Shown in pieces: positions 15,841 through 24,054 of a DNA stretch of 64,000 bases; position 1 is the first letter of the stretch; each line of letters begins with the position of its first letter. Where the stretch lies: positions 1-64,000 of the forward strand of contig JADLDD010000039.1 of assembly GCA_020846855.1 (NCBI GenBank). Reading direction: 5' to 3'. The notes under the pieces are model-generated. The model had not been told where the DNA came from and searched no databases. It saw only the letters and a program-made list of their open reading frames with translations. Source of the DNA: Acidimicrobiia bacterium (lineage in GTDB: Bacteria; Actinomycetota; Acidimicrobiia; IMCC26256; JADLDD01). The position numbers and the translations under genes are program-made.

Positions 15841-17211
15841 ATGACCGCACTCCAGGAGCCGTCCCGACCGAGCGAGCGATCGCGCCGGAGCGATCCGGGA
15901 CCCGGAACTTCGACCGGGACGTCGACCGGGCCGTCGACCGGGCCGTCGACCGGGACGTCGACCGGGACGTCGACCGGGCCGTCGACCGGGCCGTCGACCG
16001 GGCCGTCGACCGGGCCGTCGACCTCCGCGGGCGCGGACCCCGTGCGCTGGCGCGACCCGAAGCGCTACCTCTGGTTCCTCGGTCTCGTCGTCCCCCTGCT
16101 GCCGTTCGGCGCCTACGGGCTGGTCGACGCCACCGGCTGGTCGGGCTTCTGGTGGCTGGGGCCCATCTGGATCTTCGTGCTCATGCCCCTCCTCGACACC
16201 ATCGGTGGGGTCGACACCGCGAACCCGCCGGAGAGCGCGGTGGCCCGGCTCGAGGCCGACCGGCTCTACCGCTGGGCGACCTACCTGTTCGTGCCGATCC
16301 AGTACGCCAGCCTCGTGTGGGGAGCGTGGGCCGTGACCCACCTCGACCTGAGGTGGTGGGACCAGCTCGGCCTGGCGCTCACCGTCGGCACGGTGTCGGG
16401 GATCGCCATCGCGACCGCCCACGAGCTCGGCCACAAGCCCGTCCGCTTCGAGCGGCGCCTCGCCAAGGTCGCCCTCGCGCCGAGCCTCTACGGGCACTTC
16501 GTGGTCGAGCACAACTGGGGCCACCACCTCCGGGTCTCCACCCCCGAGGATCCGGCCAGCGCCCGGCTGGGCGAGTCGTTCTGGGCCTTCCTGCCCCGCA
16601 CGGTCGTGGGCGGGCTGCGCTCGGGCTGGCGCATCCAGGCCGAGGCCATGCGCCGCCGGGGGCTGCCGGTCTGGTCGCCCCGCAACGACCTCCTGATCGC
16701 GTGGGCGCTCTCGGCGGTGCTGTTCGCCGCCCTGATCGTGGCGTTCGGCGTCGGGGTGGTCCCGTTCCTCGCCGTCCAGGCCGTGTTCGGGTTCTCGCTG
16801 CTCGAGGTCGTGAACTACGTGGAGCACTACGGGCTCCTGCGCCGCCGGCGCCCCGACGGTCGTTACGAGCGCTGCCTCCCCGAGCACAGCTGGAACGCCA
16901 ACAACGTCGCGTCGAACGTGGTGCTCTACCACCTCGAGCGCCACTCCGACCATCACGCGTTCCCCACCCGCCGCTACCAGGCGCTGCGCCACTTCGACGA
17001 CGCCCCCCAGCTCCCGTCGGGGTACGCGCTGATGATCGGGCTCGCGTACGTCGTGCCCCTGTGGCGCCGGGTCATGGACCCGCGCGTCGTCGCGCACTAC
17101 GACGGCGACGTGACCCGTGCGAACATCCACCCTCCCGCCCGGGCCCGGGTGCTGGCCCGCTTCGGAGCCGGACCGGAACCCGATCCGGCCGTCAGTTCAC
17201 CTGCTCCGTAG
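15841..17211 (+). CDS. alkB: Alkane 1-monooxygenase
   Basis: The 456-residue integral membrane di-iron enzyme carries the AlkB histidine boxes HELGHK, EHNWGHH and LERHSDHHAFP, plus the signature NYVEHYGLLRR, between six predicted membrane segments. It hydroxylates the terminal carbon of n-alkanes using electrons from rubredoxin. No rubredoxin is fused or adjacent, so it must be encoded elsewhere. The first 65 residues are unusual: a run of PSTG/TSTG tetrapeptides encoded by a 12-bp minisatellite precedes the normal AlkB start (RWRDPKRYLWFLGL). GAGGAGCC precedes the ATG. The gene follows its likely TetR regulator, and its 3' end overlaps a convergent SDR gene by 20 nt. Confidence 0.94.
   Translation: MTALQEPSRPSERSRRSDPGPGTSTGTSTGPSTGPSTGTSTGTSTGPSTGPSTGPSTGPSTSAGADPVRWRDPKRYLWFLGLVVPLLPFGAYGLVDATGWSGFWWLGPIWIFVLMPLLDTIGGVDTANPPESAVARLEADRLYRWATYLFVPIQYASLVWGAWAVTHLDLRWWDQLGLALTVGTVSGIAIATAHELGHKPVRFERRLAKVALAPSLYGHFVVEHNWGHHLRVSTPEDPASARLGESFWAFLPRTVVGGLRSGWRIQAEAMRRRGLPVWSPRNDLLIAWALSAVLFAALIVAFGVGVVPFLAVQAVFGFSLLEVVNYVEHYGLLRRRRPDGRYERCLPEHSWNANNVASNVVLYHLERHSDHHAFPTRRYQALRHFDDAPQLPSGYALMIGLAYVVPLWRRVMDPRVVAHYDGDVTRANIHPPARARVLARFGAGPEPDPAVSSPAP
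15909..16016 (+). repeat. 12-bp coding minisatellite in alkB
   Basis: Eight exact-length units GTCGACCGGGCC or GTCGACCGGGAC run from 15921 to 16016, preceded by one variant unit at 15909. They encode PSTG/TSTG. The unit length is a multiple of three, so copy number change would keep the frame. Confidence 0.92.
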
Positions 17212-17977
17212 GCCGGATGAGGACCTCGTTGACCGCCGCGTGGCGGGGACGGGTGACGATGTAGCGGACGGCCTCGGCGATGTCGGTGTCGCGCAGGATC
17301 TCGACGTCGGTGAAGTGGCGCGTCATCTCGGCGCGGATCTCCGGGCGGATGTGGGTGGGCAGCTCGGTGGCGACGGCGCCCGGCTCCACGGCGGCGACGC
17401 GGACGTGGCGGCCGGCGAGCTCCTGGCGCAGCGCCTCGGTGAAGGCGCCCACACCGAACTTGGTGAGGTTGTAGACGGCGGCGTTCGCCCGGGCGCGCCT
17501 CCCGGCCACCGAGCTGACGTTGACGAGGTCGGCGCAGCCGCGGGGGCCGGTGGCCGCCTCCAGCAGGTGGGGGAGCGCGGCGTGGGTCACGTGGAGCAGC
17601 GCCGAGACGTTGAGGGCCACCATCCGGTCCCATTCGTCGAGCGGTGCCCCGAGCGCCGGGCCCAGCAGCATCACGCCGGCGTTGTTCACCACGATGTCGA
17701 GGCGCCCGTGACGCGCCGCGACCTCGGCGACGATCGCCGCCGCCGCCGCCGGGTCGGTCAGGTCGCCGGGCACGGCGGTGGCCGTCCCGCGGCCGGAGGC
17801 GACCTCGGCCACGAGGTCGTCGAGCCGGTCCGCCCGTCGGGCGGTCACCGCGACGGTCGCCCCGCAGGCGGCGAGGTCGACGGCGACCGCCCGGCCGATC
17901 CCGCTGCTCGCGCCCGTCACCAGCGCCACGCAACCGTCGAGTCGCCCCGGGTCGCTCCCGTCGCCGTCGCCGGTCAT
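17192..17977 (-). CDS. Short-chain dehydrogenase/reductase
   Basis: The 261-residue protein is a classical SDR: cofactor motif TGASSGIG at about residues 21-28, NNAG, catalytic Ser in VNVSSVAGR and YNLTK (Tyr and Lys). ARRADRL after the second strand has the Arg pair that usually indicates NADPH. C-terminal PTHIRPEIRAEM and RHAAVNEVLIRPTEQ match the group of oxidoreductases that includes clavaldehyde-type and YdfG-like enzymes. The substrate is unknown. It is convergent with alkB and overlaps it by 20 nt. The ATG (or GTG) at 17977 is supported by the conserved N-terminal distance to the cofactor motif. Confidence 0.9.
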   Translation of the reverse strand: MTGDGDGSDPGRLDGCVALVTGASSGIGRAVAVDLAACGATVAVTARRADRLDDLVAEVASGRGTATAVPGDLTDPAAAAAIVAEVAARHGRLDIVVNNAGVMLLGPALGAPLDEWDRMVALNVSALLHVTHAALPHLLEAATGPRGCADLVNVSSVAGRRARANAAVYNLTKFGVGAFTEALRQELAGRHVRVAAVEPGAVATELPTHIRPEIRAEMTRHFTDVEILRDTDIAEAVRYIVTRPRHAAVNEVLIRPTEQVN

Positions 17978-18103
17978 AGGTCCTCCGATCCGCGAATTCC
18001 GGTCCGGTCATTACCACGACCGCCACCCCGCCCGCTCGGAGCCGGGTGGGAGGCCGGTACGTCACGCGCGAAGATCTCGTCCTCCGATCCGCATGGAGGG
18101 ATC

Positions 18104-19786
18104 ATGGAACGATCCGACGTCGCGGCCGGCTCGGCGGCGGGCCCGCCACCCGGCTCCCCGTCCGGCTCCCCGTCCGGCGCCACCCCGAACGACCCCACCG
18201 GCGGTCCGCCCGCCGGCGGGCCCACCCGCCGTCGCTTCCTGGCCGGGCTGGCGGCGACCGCGATCGTCGCCGGCTGCGGTCCGGGCGGAGGAGGGTCCGA
18301 CCGCGCGGCGCGGCGCGCGCCGGCGGCCCGCCGCCCTCCCCGCCTCGCCGGGCCGCCGTTCACCCTGGGGGTGGCGTCGGGCGACCCGCTCGCCGACCGC
18401 GTGATCCTCTGGACCCGCCTGGCCCCCGACCCGACCCGCCCCGACGGTGGGATGCCCGACGGACCGGTCGACGTGACGTGGGAGATCGCGACCGACCCCG
18501 ACCTGCGCCGGGTCGTGCGGAGCGGGGTGGCGACGGCCCGACCCGACGCCGTGCACGCGGTCCACGTCGACGCCACCGGCCTCGACCCGGCGACGGTGTA
18601 CCACTACCGCTTCACGGTCGGCGACGAGCGCAGCCCCGTCGGGCGCACCCGGACCCTGCCCGCGCCGGGCGACCGGGTCGACCGCCTCCGGATGGCCACC
18701 GCCAACTGCCAGCTCTTCGAGAGCGGCAACTACGCCGCCCACCGTCGCATGGCCGCCGAGGACCTCGACCTGGTCCTCTTCCTCGGCGACTACATCTACG
18801 AGAACCCGGGGGGCAATCCGCCGCGCGGCGCGCTCCCGAGGCACGAGACGGTCACCCTCGACGACTACCGCCTGCGGTACGCCTCGTACAAGGTCGATCC
18901 TCTCCTCCAGGCCTGCCACGCCCGCTTCCCGTTCATGGCCATGTGGGACGACCACGAGGTCGCCAACGACTACGCGGGCGACACGCTCCAGGACGGCTCC
19001 ACGGGCGACAAGGCGCGGGCCCGCAAGGCGGCCGCCTACCGAGCGTTCTACGAGCACATCCCCGTGCGCCTCGCCCCTCCCACCGGGCCCGAGGTCCGGC
19101 TCCACCGGGCCGTCGACTTCGGTGACCTGGCCCGGATCTCGGTGCTCGACGAGCGCCAGTACGCCGATCCGCCCCCGTGCCGTGACCGCCCGGGCGAGGC
19201 GGTGCTCGACATGGGCGACTGCGACGAGCGGACCTCGGATTCCGACCGCCGCCTCCTCGGCCGGGAGCAGGAGGAGTGGTTCGCCCGGGTGACGGCGCCC
19301 CGCGACGTCGAGTGGAACCTGGTCGGCAACCCGGTGCTCCTGGCCGGTGTCGACGCCGGCGACAAGCGCGGCCGGGCCCGGTACTACCTCGAGACCTGGG
19401 ACGGCTACCCGGCCGCGCGGCGGCGCTTCGTGAAGCAGCTGTCGTCGATCCCGAACCCCGTCGTCATCACCGGCGACTACCACGCCGGGTTCGTCAACGA
19501 CGTGCACCTCGACCCCGAGGACCGCGCCACGCCGGTGGTGGCCACCGAGCTCCTCGGCCCGCCGATCTCGTCGGTCCTCTTCCCCGCCGACGTGAGGCCC
19601 CGCAACTCCCAGGTCCGCTACATGGTCGCCGGCCACGGCTACCTGGTCACGACCGTCGAGCGGGAGCGGATCACCGCGGAGTTCAAGATCCTCGACGACG
19701 TCCGCGACGCCAAGTCGGAGATCCGGGTCGATTCCACCTGGAGGCTGGAGTCGGGAAGCCCGACGGCCACCCGCGTCCCCGGCTGA
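18104..19786 (+). CDS. phoD: PhoD-family alkaline phosphatase, Tat-exported, probable lipoprotein
   Basis: The 560-residue protein has a Tat signal (PTRRRFLAGLAAT) ending IVAGC, a lipobox-like site, so it may be a Tat lipoprotein. The Ser/Gly/Pro-rich first 35 residues are longer than usual. The PhoD N-terminal domain (FTLGVASGDPLADRVILWTRL) and metallophosphatase core follow: VLFLGDYIYE, MWDDHEVANDY, VITGDYHAG. The core binds Fe and Ca in known PhoD enzymes and hydrolyses phosphate mono- and diesters outside the cell. GGAGGG lies 3 nt before ATC-ATG. No Pho box or phosphate transport gene is seen nearby. Confidence 0.9.
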   Translation: MERSDVAAGSAAGPPPGSPSGSPSGATPNDPTGGPPAGGPTRRRFLAGLAATAIVAGCGPGGGGSDRAARRAPAARRPPRLAGPPFTLGVASGDPLADRVILWTRLAPDPTRPDGGMPDGPVDVTWEIATDPDLRRVVRSGVATARPDAVHAVHVDATGLDPATVYHYRFTVGDERSPVGRTRTLPAPGDRVDRLRMATANCQLFESGNYAAHRRMAAEDLDLVLFLGDYIYENPGGNPPRGALPRHETVTLDDYRLRYASYKVDPLLQACHARFPFMAMWDDHEVANDYAGDTLQDGSTGDKARARKAAAYRAFYEHIPVRLAPPTGPEVRLHRAVDFGDLARISVLDERQYADPPPCRDRPGEAVLDMGDCDERTSDSDRRLLGREQEEWFARVTAPRDVEWNLVGNPVLLAGVDAGDKRGRARYYLETWDGYPAARRRFVKQLSSIPNPVVITGDYHAGFVNDVHLDPEDRATPVVATELLGPPISSVLFPADVRPRNSQVRYMVAGHGYLVTTVERERITAEFKILDDVRDAKSEIRVDSTWRLESGSPTATRVPG

Positions 19787-19989
19787 TCTCCCGTCCGGTC
19801 GCGCCCGCGGTCCCCACCGGGACCGCGCCGTGCTCGCGAGGCCCCGCGGCCCGTCGGGCCCCGCGTCTGCGAGCGGCCTCGGCGCCGGCGGCCTACCCTG
19901 GGTACCGCGGGTCGCCACGGGCGCACCCCGGGGCGGCCCGGATCACCCCGGCAACGGTGCCGGGGGCGAGCCCCAAGGGGGTGATCGGG

Positions 19990-20424
19990 GTGCAGGTGAC
20001 CCACATCCTCGCCGCGAAGGGCGACCGGGTGGCCACGATCGCAGCCGGTGCCACGGTGGCGGAGGCCTTGGCCGAGCTACGGCGCTGGAACGTGGGGGCG
20101 CTGGTCGTCTCCCCGGACGGCGCCCGGGTCGACGGCATCGTCTCGGAGCGTGACATCGTGAGGGCCCTCGCCGGCGCCGGCGCCGCCGTCCTCGATCGGC
20201 GGGTATCGGAGCTGGCCCGGACCGACGTCGTCACGTGCCGGCTCACGACGGCCGGCGCCGAGCTCATGGCGACCATGACCAAGCGGCGGATCCGCCACGT
20301 ACCCGTGGTGGAGGGCGGCCGGCTGTGCGGCATCGTGAGCATCGGCGACGTCGTGAAGAGCCGGGTCGACGAGCTCGAATCGGAGCGCGACCAGCTCAGC
20401 GACTACATCACCACCGGCCGCTAG
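19990..20424 (+). CDS. CBS-domain-pair protein
   Basis: The 144-residue protein is two CBS motifs: VTHILAAKGDRVATIAAGATVAEALAEL...GIVSERDIVRAL and VTCRLTTAGAELMATMTKRRIRHVPVV...GIVSIGDVVKSR, with a helical tail. Stand-alone CBS pairs bind adenine nucleotides or NAD and sense energy state. GTG 19990 follows AAGGGGG at 9 nt; GTGs at 19981 and 19996 are alternatives. The 203-bp gap before it carries GC-rich hairpins including an inverted GCTCGC/GCGAGC, perhaps the phoD terminator. Confidence 0.88.
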   Translation: MQVTHILAAKGDRVATIAAGATVAEALAELRRWNVGALVVSPDGARVDGIVSERDIVRALAGAGAAVLDRRVSELARTDVVTCRLTTAGAELMATMTKRRIRHVPVVEGGRLCGIVSIGDVVKSRVDELESERDQLSDYITTGR

Positions 20425-20595
20425 CCGCACCGGCCGGCCCGACCGGCGCGGACCGTCACGAGATCGCGACGTCGTCGTCGCGGTTCGCGCATCGACCGGG
20501 TTCATCATCCTCCGGCGTGCCGCCGGGGTCCCGCGCCGAATCCCGCGCCTCGGAGGCCCCGATCCCAGGATTCCAGGACGGAGGTGAGCCGTTCG

Positions 20596-20916
20596 ATGAT
20601 GCCGAACCGCGATGTGGGCGGTGATGTGGGCGGTGGTGGAGCAACCTGGGCCGAGTCGGGGGGCAGCTCGGTGCCCCGGCGCCTGATCGTCGCCGGCGGC
20701 GACGCGCAGGCCGTGGTGTTGCGGATCCGGGGACGCCTCGACGACGTCCTCGGCGCCGAGCTGGTCGACGCGGTCGAGGCCGGTCTCGAGGCGGCGCCGA
20801 ACGTGCGTCTCGACCTCAGAGGGGTCGTCGAGTACACCGACGAGGGCATTTCGGCCCTCGCGGCCTGCACGTCGCGAGGGGCCCGCTTCTACCGCGGCGC
20901 GCCGGCGTCCCGCTGA
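20596..20916 (+). CDS. STAS-domain (anti-anti-sigma-like) protein with acidic phosphosite
   Basis: The 106-residue protein has a Gly-rich N-terminus of about 25 residues and a STAS-like core (AVVLRIRGRLDDVLGAELVDAVEAGL... VRLDLRGVVEYTDEGISALAACTSRGARF). At the place where SpoIIAA-type proteins have DSSG with a phosphorylated Ser, this one has TDEG, so it cannot be phosphorylated there and may mimic the phosphorylated form. GGAGG lies 11 nt before the ATG. It sits 7 bp upstream of the response regulator and may belong to that operon. The assignment is from pattern only. Confidence 0.6.
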   Translation: MMPNRDVGGDVGGGGATWAESGGSSVPRRLIVAGGDAQAVVLRIRGRLDDVLGAELVDAVEAGLEAAPNVRLDLRGVVEYTDEGISALAACTSRGARFYRGAPASR

Positions 20917-20923
20917 CCGTGGC

Positions 20924-21667
20924 GTGAACGACGCCGCGGTCGCGGTCATCATGGACGCCGTGGCACCGCTCCGGATCCTCGCCGTCGAGGACGATCCTCG
21001 CATCCGGGCCACCCTCCGGTTGGCGTTGGAGGACGAGGGGTACGCGGTTCTCGAGGCCGACAGCGGGGAGTCCGCCCTCGAGCTCCACTCGCGGGAGGAC
21101 GTCGACGTCGTGCTCGTCGACCTCATGCTGCCGGGTATGACCGGGTTCGAGGTGGTCCGCGAGCTCCGGCGGGCCAGCGACGTGCCCATCGTGATCGTCA
21201 CCGCCCGCACCGACAGCCACGACGTCGTGGCCGGCCTGGAGGCCGGCGCCGACGACTACGTCCGCAAGCCGTTCGTCGTGAAGGAGCTGGCGGCCCGGAT
21301 CCGTTCCCTGATCCGGAGGAGCCGGGGCTCCGAGGGCGGCCCGGACGCCGGGTCCTCGCCCGGTGGGCCGCCGGTGGTCTTCGGCGCCGTCGAGCTGAGC
21401 CCCGCCGAGGGGGTGGTGCGACGCCACGGCGAGGAGCTGGCCCTCACCCGGACGGAGTTCCATCTCCTGTGCGAGCTGGCCGAGAACGCGGGGTTGGTCC
21501 TGAGCCGTGAACAGCTCCTGGAGCGCGTCTGGGGGTACGACTACTTCGGGGAGGCCCGCCTCGTCGACGCGCACATCCGGCGCCTGCGGACCAAGATCGA
21601 GGAGGATCCGTCCGAGCCCGCGCTCATCGTCACGGTACGGGGCCTCGGATACAAGCTCGTGCGATGA
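20924..21667 (+). CDS. OmpR/PhoB-family response regulator (MtrA-like)
   Basis: The 247-residue protein has a receiver domain (RILAVEDDPRIRATL; phosphoacceptor Asp about residue 66 in VVLVDLMLPGMTG; Thr in VTARTD; Lys in YVRKPF) and a winged-helix DNA-binding domain (LTRTEFHLLCELAENAG... VDAHIRRLRTKIEEDP... TVRGLGYKLVR). Together with the kinase and the GerMN lipoprotein it resembles the actinobacterial mtrA-mtrB-lpqB operon, which links cell division and wall status to gene expression. The GTG start at 20924 is weakly supported; ATG 20951 is possible. Its stop overlaps the kinase start (ATGA). Confidence 0.9.
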   Translation: MNDAAVAVIMDAVAPLRILAVEDDPRIRATLRLALEDEGYAVLEADSGESALELHSREDVDVVLVDLMLPGMTGFEVVRELRRASDVPIVIVTARTDSHDVVAGLEAGADDYVRKPFVVKELAARIRSLIRRSRGSEGGPDAGSSPGGPPVVFGAVELSPAEGVVRRHGEELALTRTEFHLLCELAENAGLVLSREQLLERVWGYDYFGEARLVDAHIRRLRTKIEEDPSEPALIVTVRGLGYKLVR

Positions 21668-23073
21668 CCTCCCGTACGCGCGGCCTGCGGTTCCGCGTGA
21701 CGGCGGCGTTCGCCCTCGGCGCCCTGCTCCTGTTCGGGATCTTGGGCTCCTCCGTCTACCTCTTCTCGTACCACTACCTCGTCGAGCAGCGGGAGCGGTC
21801 GCTCGTGGGTCAGGCGTACGCCGACGCCCGTGTCGTCCGCGACACCCTCGCCCGCAGTGACGAGGTCAAGGAACCCCTGGCGATCCTGGATCGGGTGCCG
21901 GGCTCCAACGCCGTGGTCCGGTGGCGCGGGCGCTGGTTCGGGACGACCGTCGCCAGTGCGGGCGCGACCGTCCCCGACGGGCTCCGCCGGCTCGTGGAGG
22001 CGGGGAGCCCGGCCCACCAGCGCATCGACCGGTCCGGCGTCCCGACCTTCGTGGTCGGCGTTCCGGTCGACGAGGTGGGGGCCGAGTACTACGAGATGTT
22101 CTCCCTCCTGGAGCTGGACCGGACGCTGCGGACCATCCGCAACGCACTCATGGCGGGGGGCGCCCTCGCGGTCGTGATGGCCGGCCTGATCGGGTGGACC
22201 TTGAGCCGGCGTGTGCTCCGGCCCGTGGCCGACTTCGCGTCGGCGGCCGAGCGGGTCGCGGCGGGGGACCTGGAGACGCGCCTGGCCCCGGGAGCCGATC
22301 CCGACCTGGCGTCCCTCGCCGCCTCGTTCAACCACATGGTCGACGCCGTGGAGCGGCGGATCGCCCGCGAGTCGCGGTTCGTGGCCGACGCCAGCCACGA
22401 GCTGCGCTCGCCGCTGACGACCCTGGCCACCGCGGTGGAGGTCATGGAGGCGCGCCGTGACGAGCTCCCCGACCGGGCCCGGCGCGCGTTCGACCTCCTG
22501 CGTGACGAGGTCCGGCTCCTGCAGCGGCTGGTCGAGGACCTCTTGGAGCTGGGAGCGGCCGAGGCGGGGGCCGAGGCGGGAGCCGCCGAGCCGGTGCGCC
22601 TCGACGAGCTCGTCGCCAACGTGGTCGCCCGTTCGGCGGGGGCGCAGGCCGTCACCGTCGACGTGGATCCGTGCTTCGGCGAGCCGGTGCTGGCCGACAA
22701 GCGCCGCTTCGAGCGGATCCTGTCCAACCTGATCGTGAACGCCGGCACCCACGGCCGGGGTCTCGAGCGGCTCTCCCTGGAGCGGCGGGGGGATCGACTC
22801 CGCCTGGAGGTCGTCGACGGCGGTCCCGGTGTACCCGACGACGAGCGCCAGGCGGTGTTCGAGCGCTTCTTCCGGGGGGCGGCGGCCGGCCGGCGGGCGA
22901 GCAGCACCGGCAGCGGCCTCGGGCTGGCCCTGGTGGCCGAGCACGTCCGCCGCAACGGTGGCCGGGTCTGGGTCGAGGACCGGGATGACGGGGCGGGGGC
23001 CCGGTTCGTGGTGGAGCTGCCGTGGGCGGGCGAGCCGGGGACCGGGATCGCGAGACCGGAGGTTCGGGCGTGA
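21664..23073 (+). CDS. Membrane sensor histidine kinase (MtrB-like)
   Basis: The 469-residue kinase has two membrane segments (about residues 12-36 and 160-180) around an extracytoplasmic sensor of about 120 residues, a HAMP domain (LSRRVLRPVADFASAAERVAAGDL), a HisKA region with His245 in DASHELRSPLTTL, and an HATPase domain with N box LSNLIVNAGTHG, G1 VDGGPGVP and G2 GSGLGLAL. It should phosphorylate the response regulator encoded just upstream. It overlaps that gene by 4 nt and the lipoprotein gene downstream by 4 nt, so all three are translationally coupled. Confidence 0.92.
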   Translation: MTSRTRGLRFRVTAAFALGALLLFGILGSSVYLFSYHYLVEQRERSLVGQAYADARVVRDTLARSDEVKEPLAILDRVPGSNAVVRWRGRWFGTTVASAGATVPDGLRRLVEAGSPAHQRIDRSGVPTFVVGVPVDEVGAEYYEMFSLLELDRTLRTIRNALMAGGALAVVMAGLIGWTLSRRVLRPVADFASAAERVAAGDLETRLAPGADPDLASLAASFNHMVDAVERRIARESRFVADASHELRSPLTTLATAVEVMEARRDELPDRARRAFDLLRDEVRLLQRLVEDLLELGAAEAGAEAGAAEPVRLDELVANVVARSAGAQAVTVDVDPCFGEPVLADKRRFERILSNLIVNAGTHGRGLERLSLERRGDRLRLEVVDGGPGVPDDERQAVFERFFRGAAAGRRASSTGSGLGLALVAEHVRRNGGRVWVEDRDDGAGARFVVELPWAGEPGTGIARPEVRA

Positions 23074-23735
23074 GCCGGCCCGGGAAGGCGTCCCGGCGCA
23101 CCGGATCGTGGCCGGGGTGGCCGCCCTCGACCGGGCGGGTGGAGGAGCTGACCCCGGCCCGGGTCCCGGCCCGGAGCCTCGTCCTCGCCCTGGCGCTGGT
23201 GGCGCTCGTGCTCGCCTCGTGCGGCGTGAGGAGTCAGTCCTCGCCCACCCGGCTCGACCGTGAGTCCGCACCCGCCGACCTGATGGAGCGGCCCACCACG
23301 ACCACGGCCGCGCAGGACGGCTCCCGCCTGGTGCCGGTGTACCTGGTGGCGAAGTCGGGGTTGGTCCTCGTGCGGCGTCCCGTGGAAGCGACGCCGACCC
23401 CCGAGCGCCGCCTGGCGGCCCTCCTCGAGGGTCCGACGCCGCCCGAACGCACGTTGGGGTTGACCACCGCGATCCCCCGCGGCGGCGACGTCACCGCCCG
23501 GAGACGAGATCGGAGCACCGTGGAGGTGCGGCTCGACCCGGCGTTCGGCGAGGGCGCGATCCCCGACCAGGCCACCGCGTTCGCCCAGGTCGTGTACACC
23601 CTCACGGCCGACGGTCAGGTCCGGCGGGTCGTGTTCCTGCTCGACGGGGAGCCGGTGGCGATCCCCCGCCCCGACGGCTCGCTGACCTCCGGTGCGGTCA
23701 CCCGGTCCGACTTCGCCGGTCTCGCGCCCGACTGA
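23070..23735 (+). CDS. GerMN-domain lipoprotein (short LpqB-like)
   Basis: The 221-residue protein has a long N-region then a lipoprotein signal ending VLASC (Cys about residue 51), a Thr-rich linker, and a GerMN domain (LVPVYLVAKSGLVLVRRPVEA... LLEGPTPPERTLGLTTAIPRG... VEVRLDPAFGEG... AQVVYTLTA... VVFLLDGEPV). LpqB of mycobacteria also carries GerMN but is far longer, with a C-terminal propeller-like domain that is missing here. LpqB modulates the MtrB sensor, so the same role is likely. GTG 23070 overlaps the kinase stop (GTGA). Confidence 0.85.
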   Translation: MSRPGKASRRTGSWPGWPPSTGRVEELTPARVPARSLVLALALVALVLASCGVRSQSSPTRLDRESAPADLMERPTTTTAAQDGSRLVPVYLVAKSGLVLVRRPVEATPTPERRLAALLEGPTPPERTLGLTTAIPRGGDVTARRRDRSTVEVRLDPAFGEGAIPDQATAFAQVVYTLTADGQVRRVVFLLDGEPVAIPRPDGSLTSGAVTRSDFAGLAPD

Positions 23736-23796
23736 GCCGCCCGGATCGTCACCCGTTCGCAACCGGTTGAGCGCGCACCCGCCCAACCGGGCCGGG

Positions 23797-24054
23797 ATGA
23801 TCGGCACCATGTTGGCGATCGGGGGCCGGACCCGGCAGATCATCGACACCGGACGCTGGCGCTGGATCTTCGAACCCGCGAACCGTCGCGTGGCGAGGAT
23901 CCCGAGCGGCCCGTCGCCCGACGTCGCGTTCTTCGACCTGGCCTGGGAGCACTACGAGCGGGCGGAGCTGAGGGCCGGGGGGCGCGAGCTGGTCGTGCTG
24001 TTCGACCCCAAGGGCCGTCACCGCTGCCGGATGCTCATCGAGCCGGCGGGGTGA
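23797..24054 (+). CDS. Small hypothetical protein
   Basis: The 85-residue protein is rich in charged and aromatic residues (RWRWIFEPANRRVARIP, LAWEHYERAEL, ELVVLFDPKGRHRCRMLIEPAG). No family is recognised. The coding frame is open with typical codon usage; ATG 23797 and 23809 are both possible and the ribosome-binding site is weak. It overlaps the 3' end of the convergent TetR gene by 20 nt. Confidence 0.5.
   Translation: MIGTMLAIGGRTRQIIDTGRWRWIFEPANRRVARIPSGPSPDVAFFDLAWEHYERAELRAGGRELVVLFDPKGRHRCRMLIEPAG

Noticed and set aside
15909-16016. Recombination or attachment site rich in GTCGAC
   Set aside because: It is a simple 12-bp coding tandem repeat with no integrase or flanking direct repeats.
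17117-19786. An 889-residue phosphatase with an extra N-terminal domain
   Set aside because: The extra part is antisense to the SDR gene; the Tat signal and GGAGGG place the start at 18104.
20456-20644. 62-residue minus-strand ORF
   Set aside because: It overlaps the promoter side of the STAS gene, is rich in His/Arg/Pro and has no ribosome-binding site or family match.
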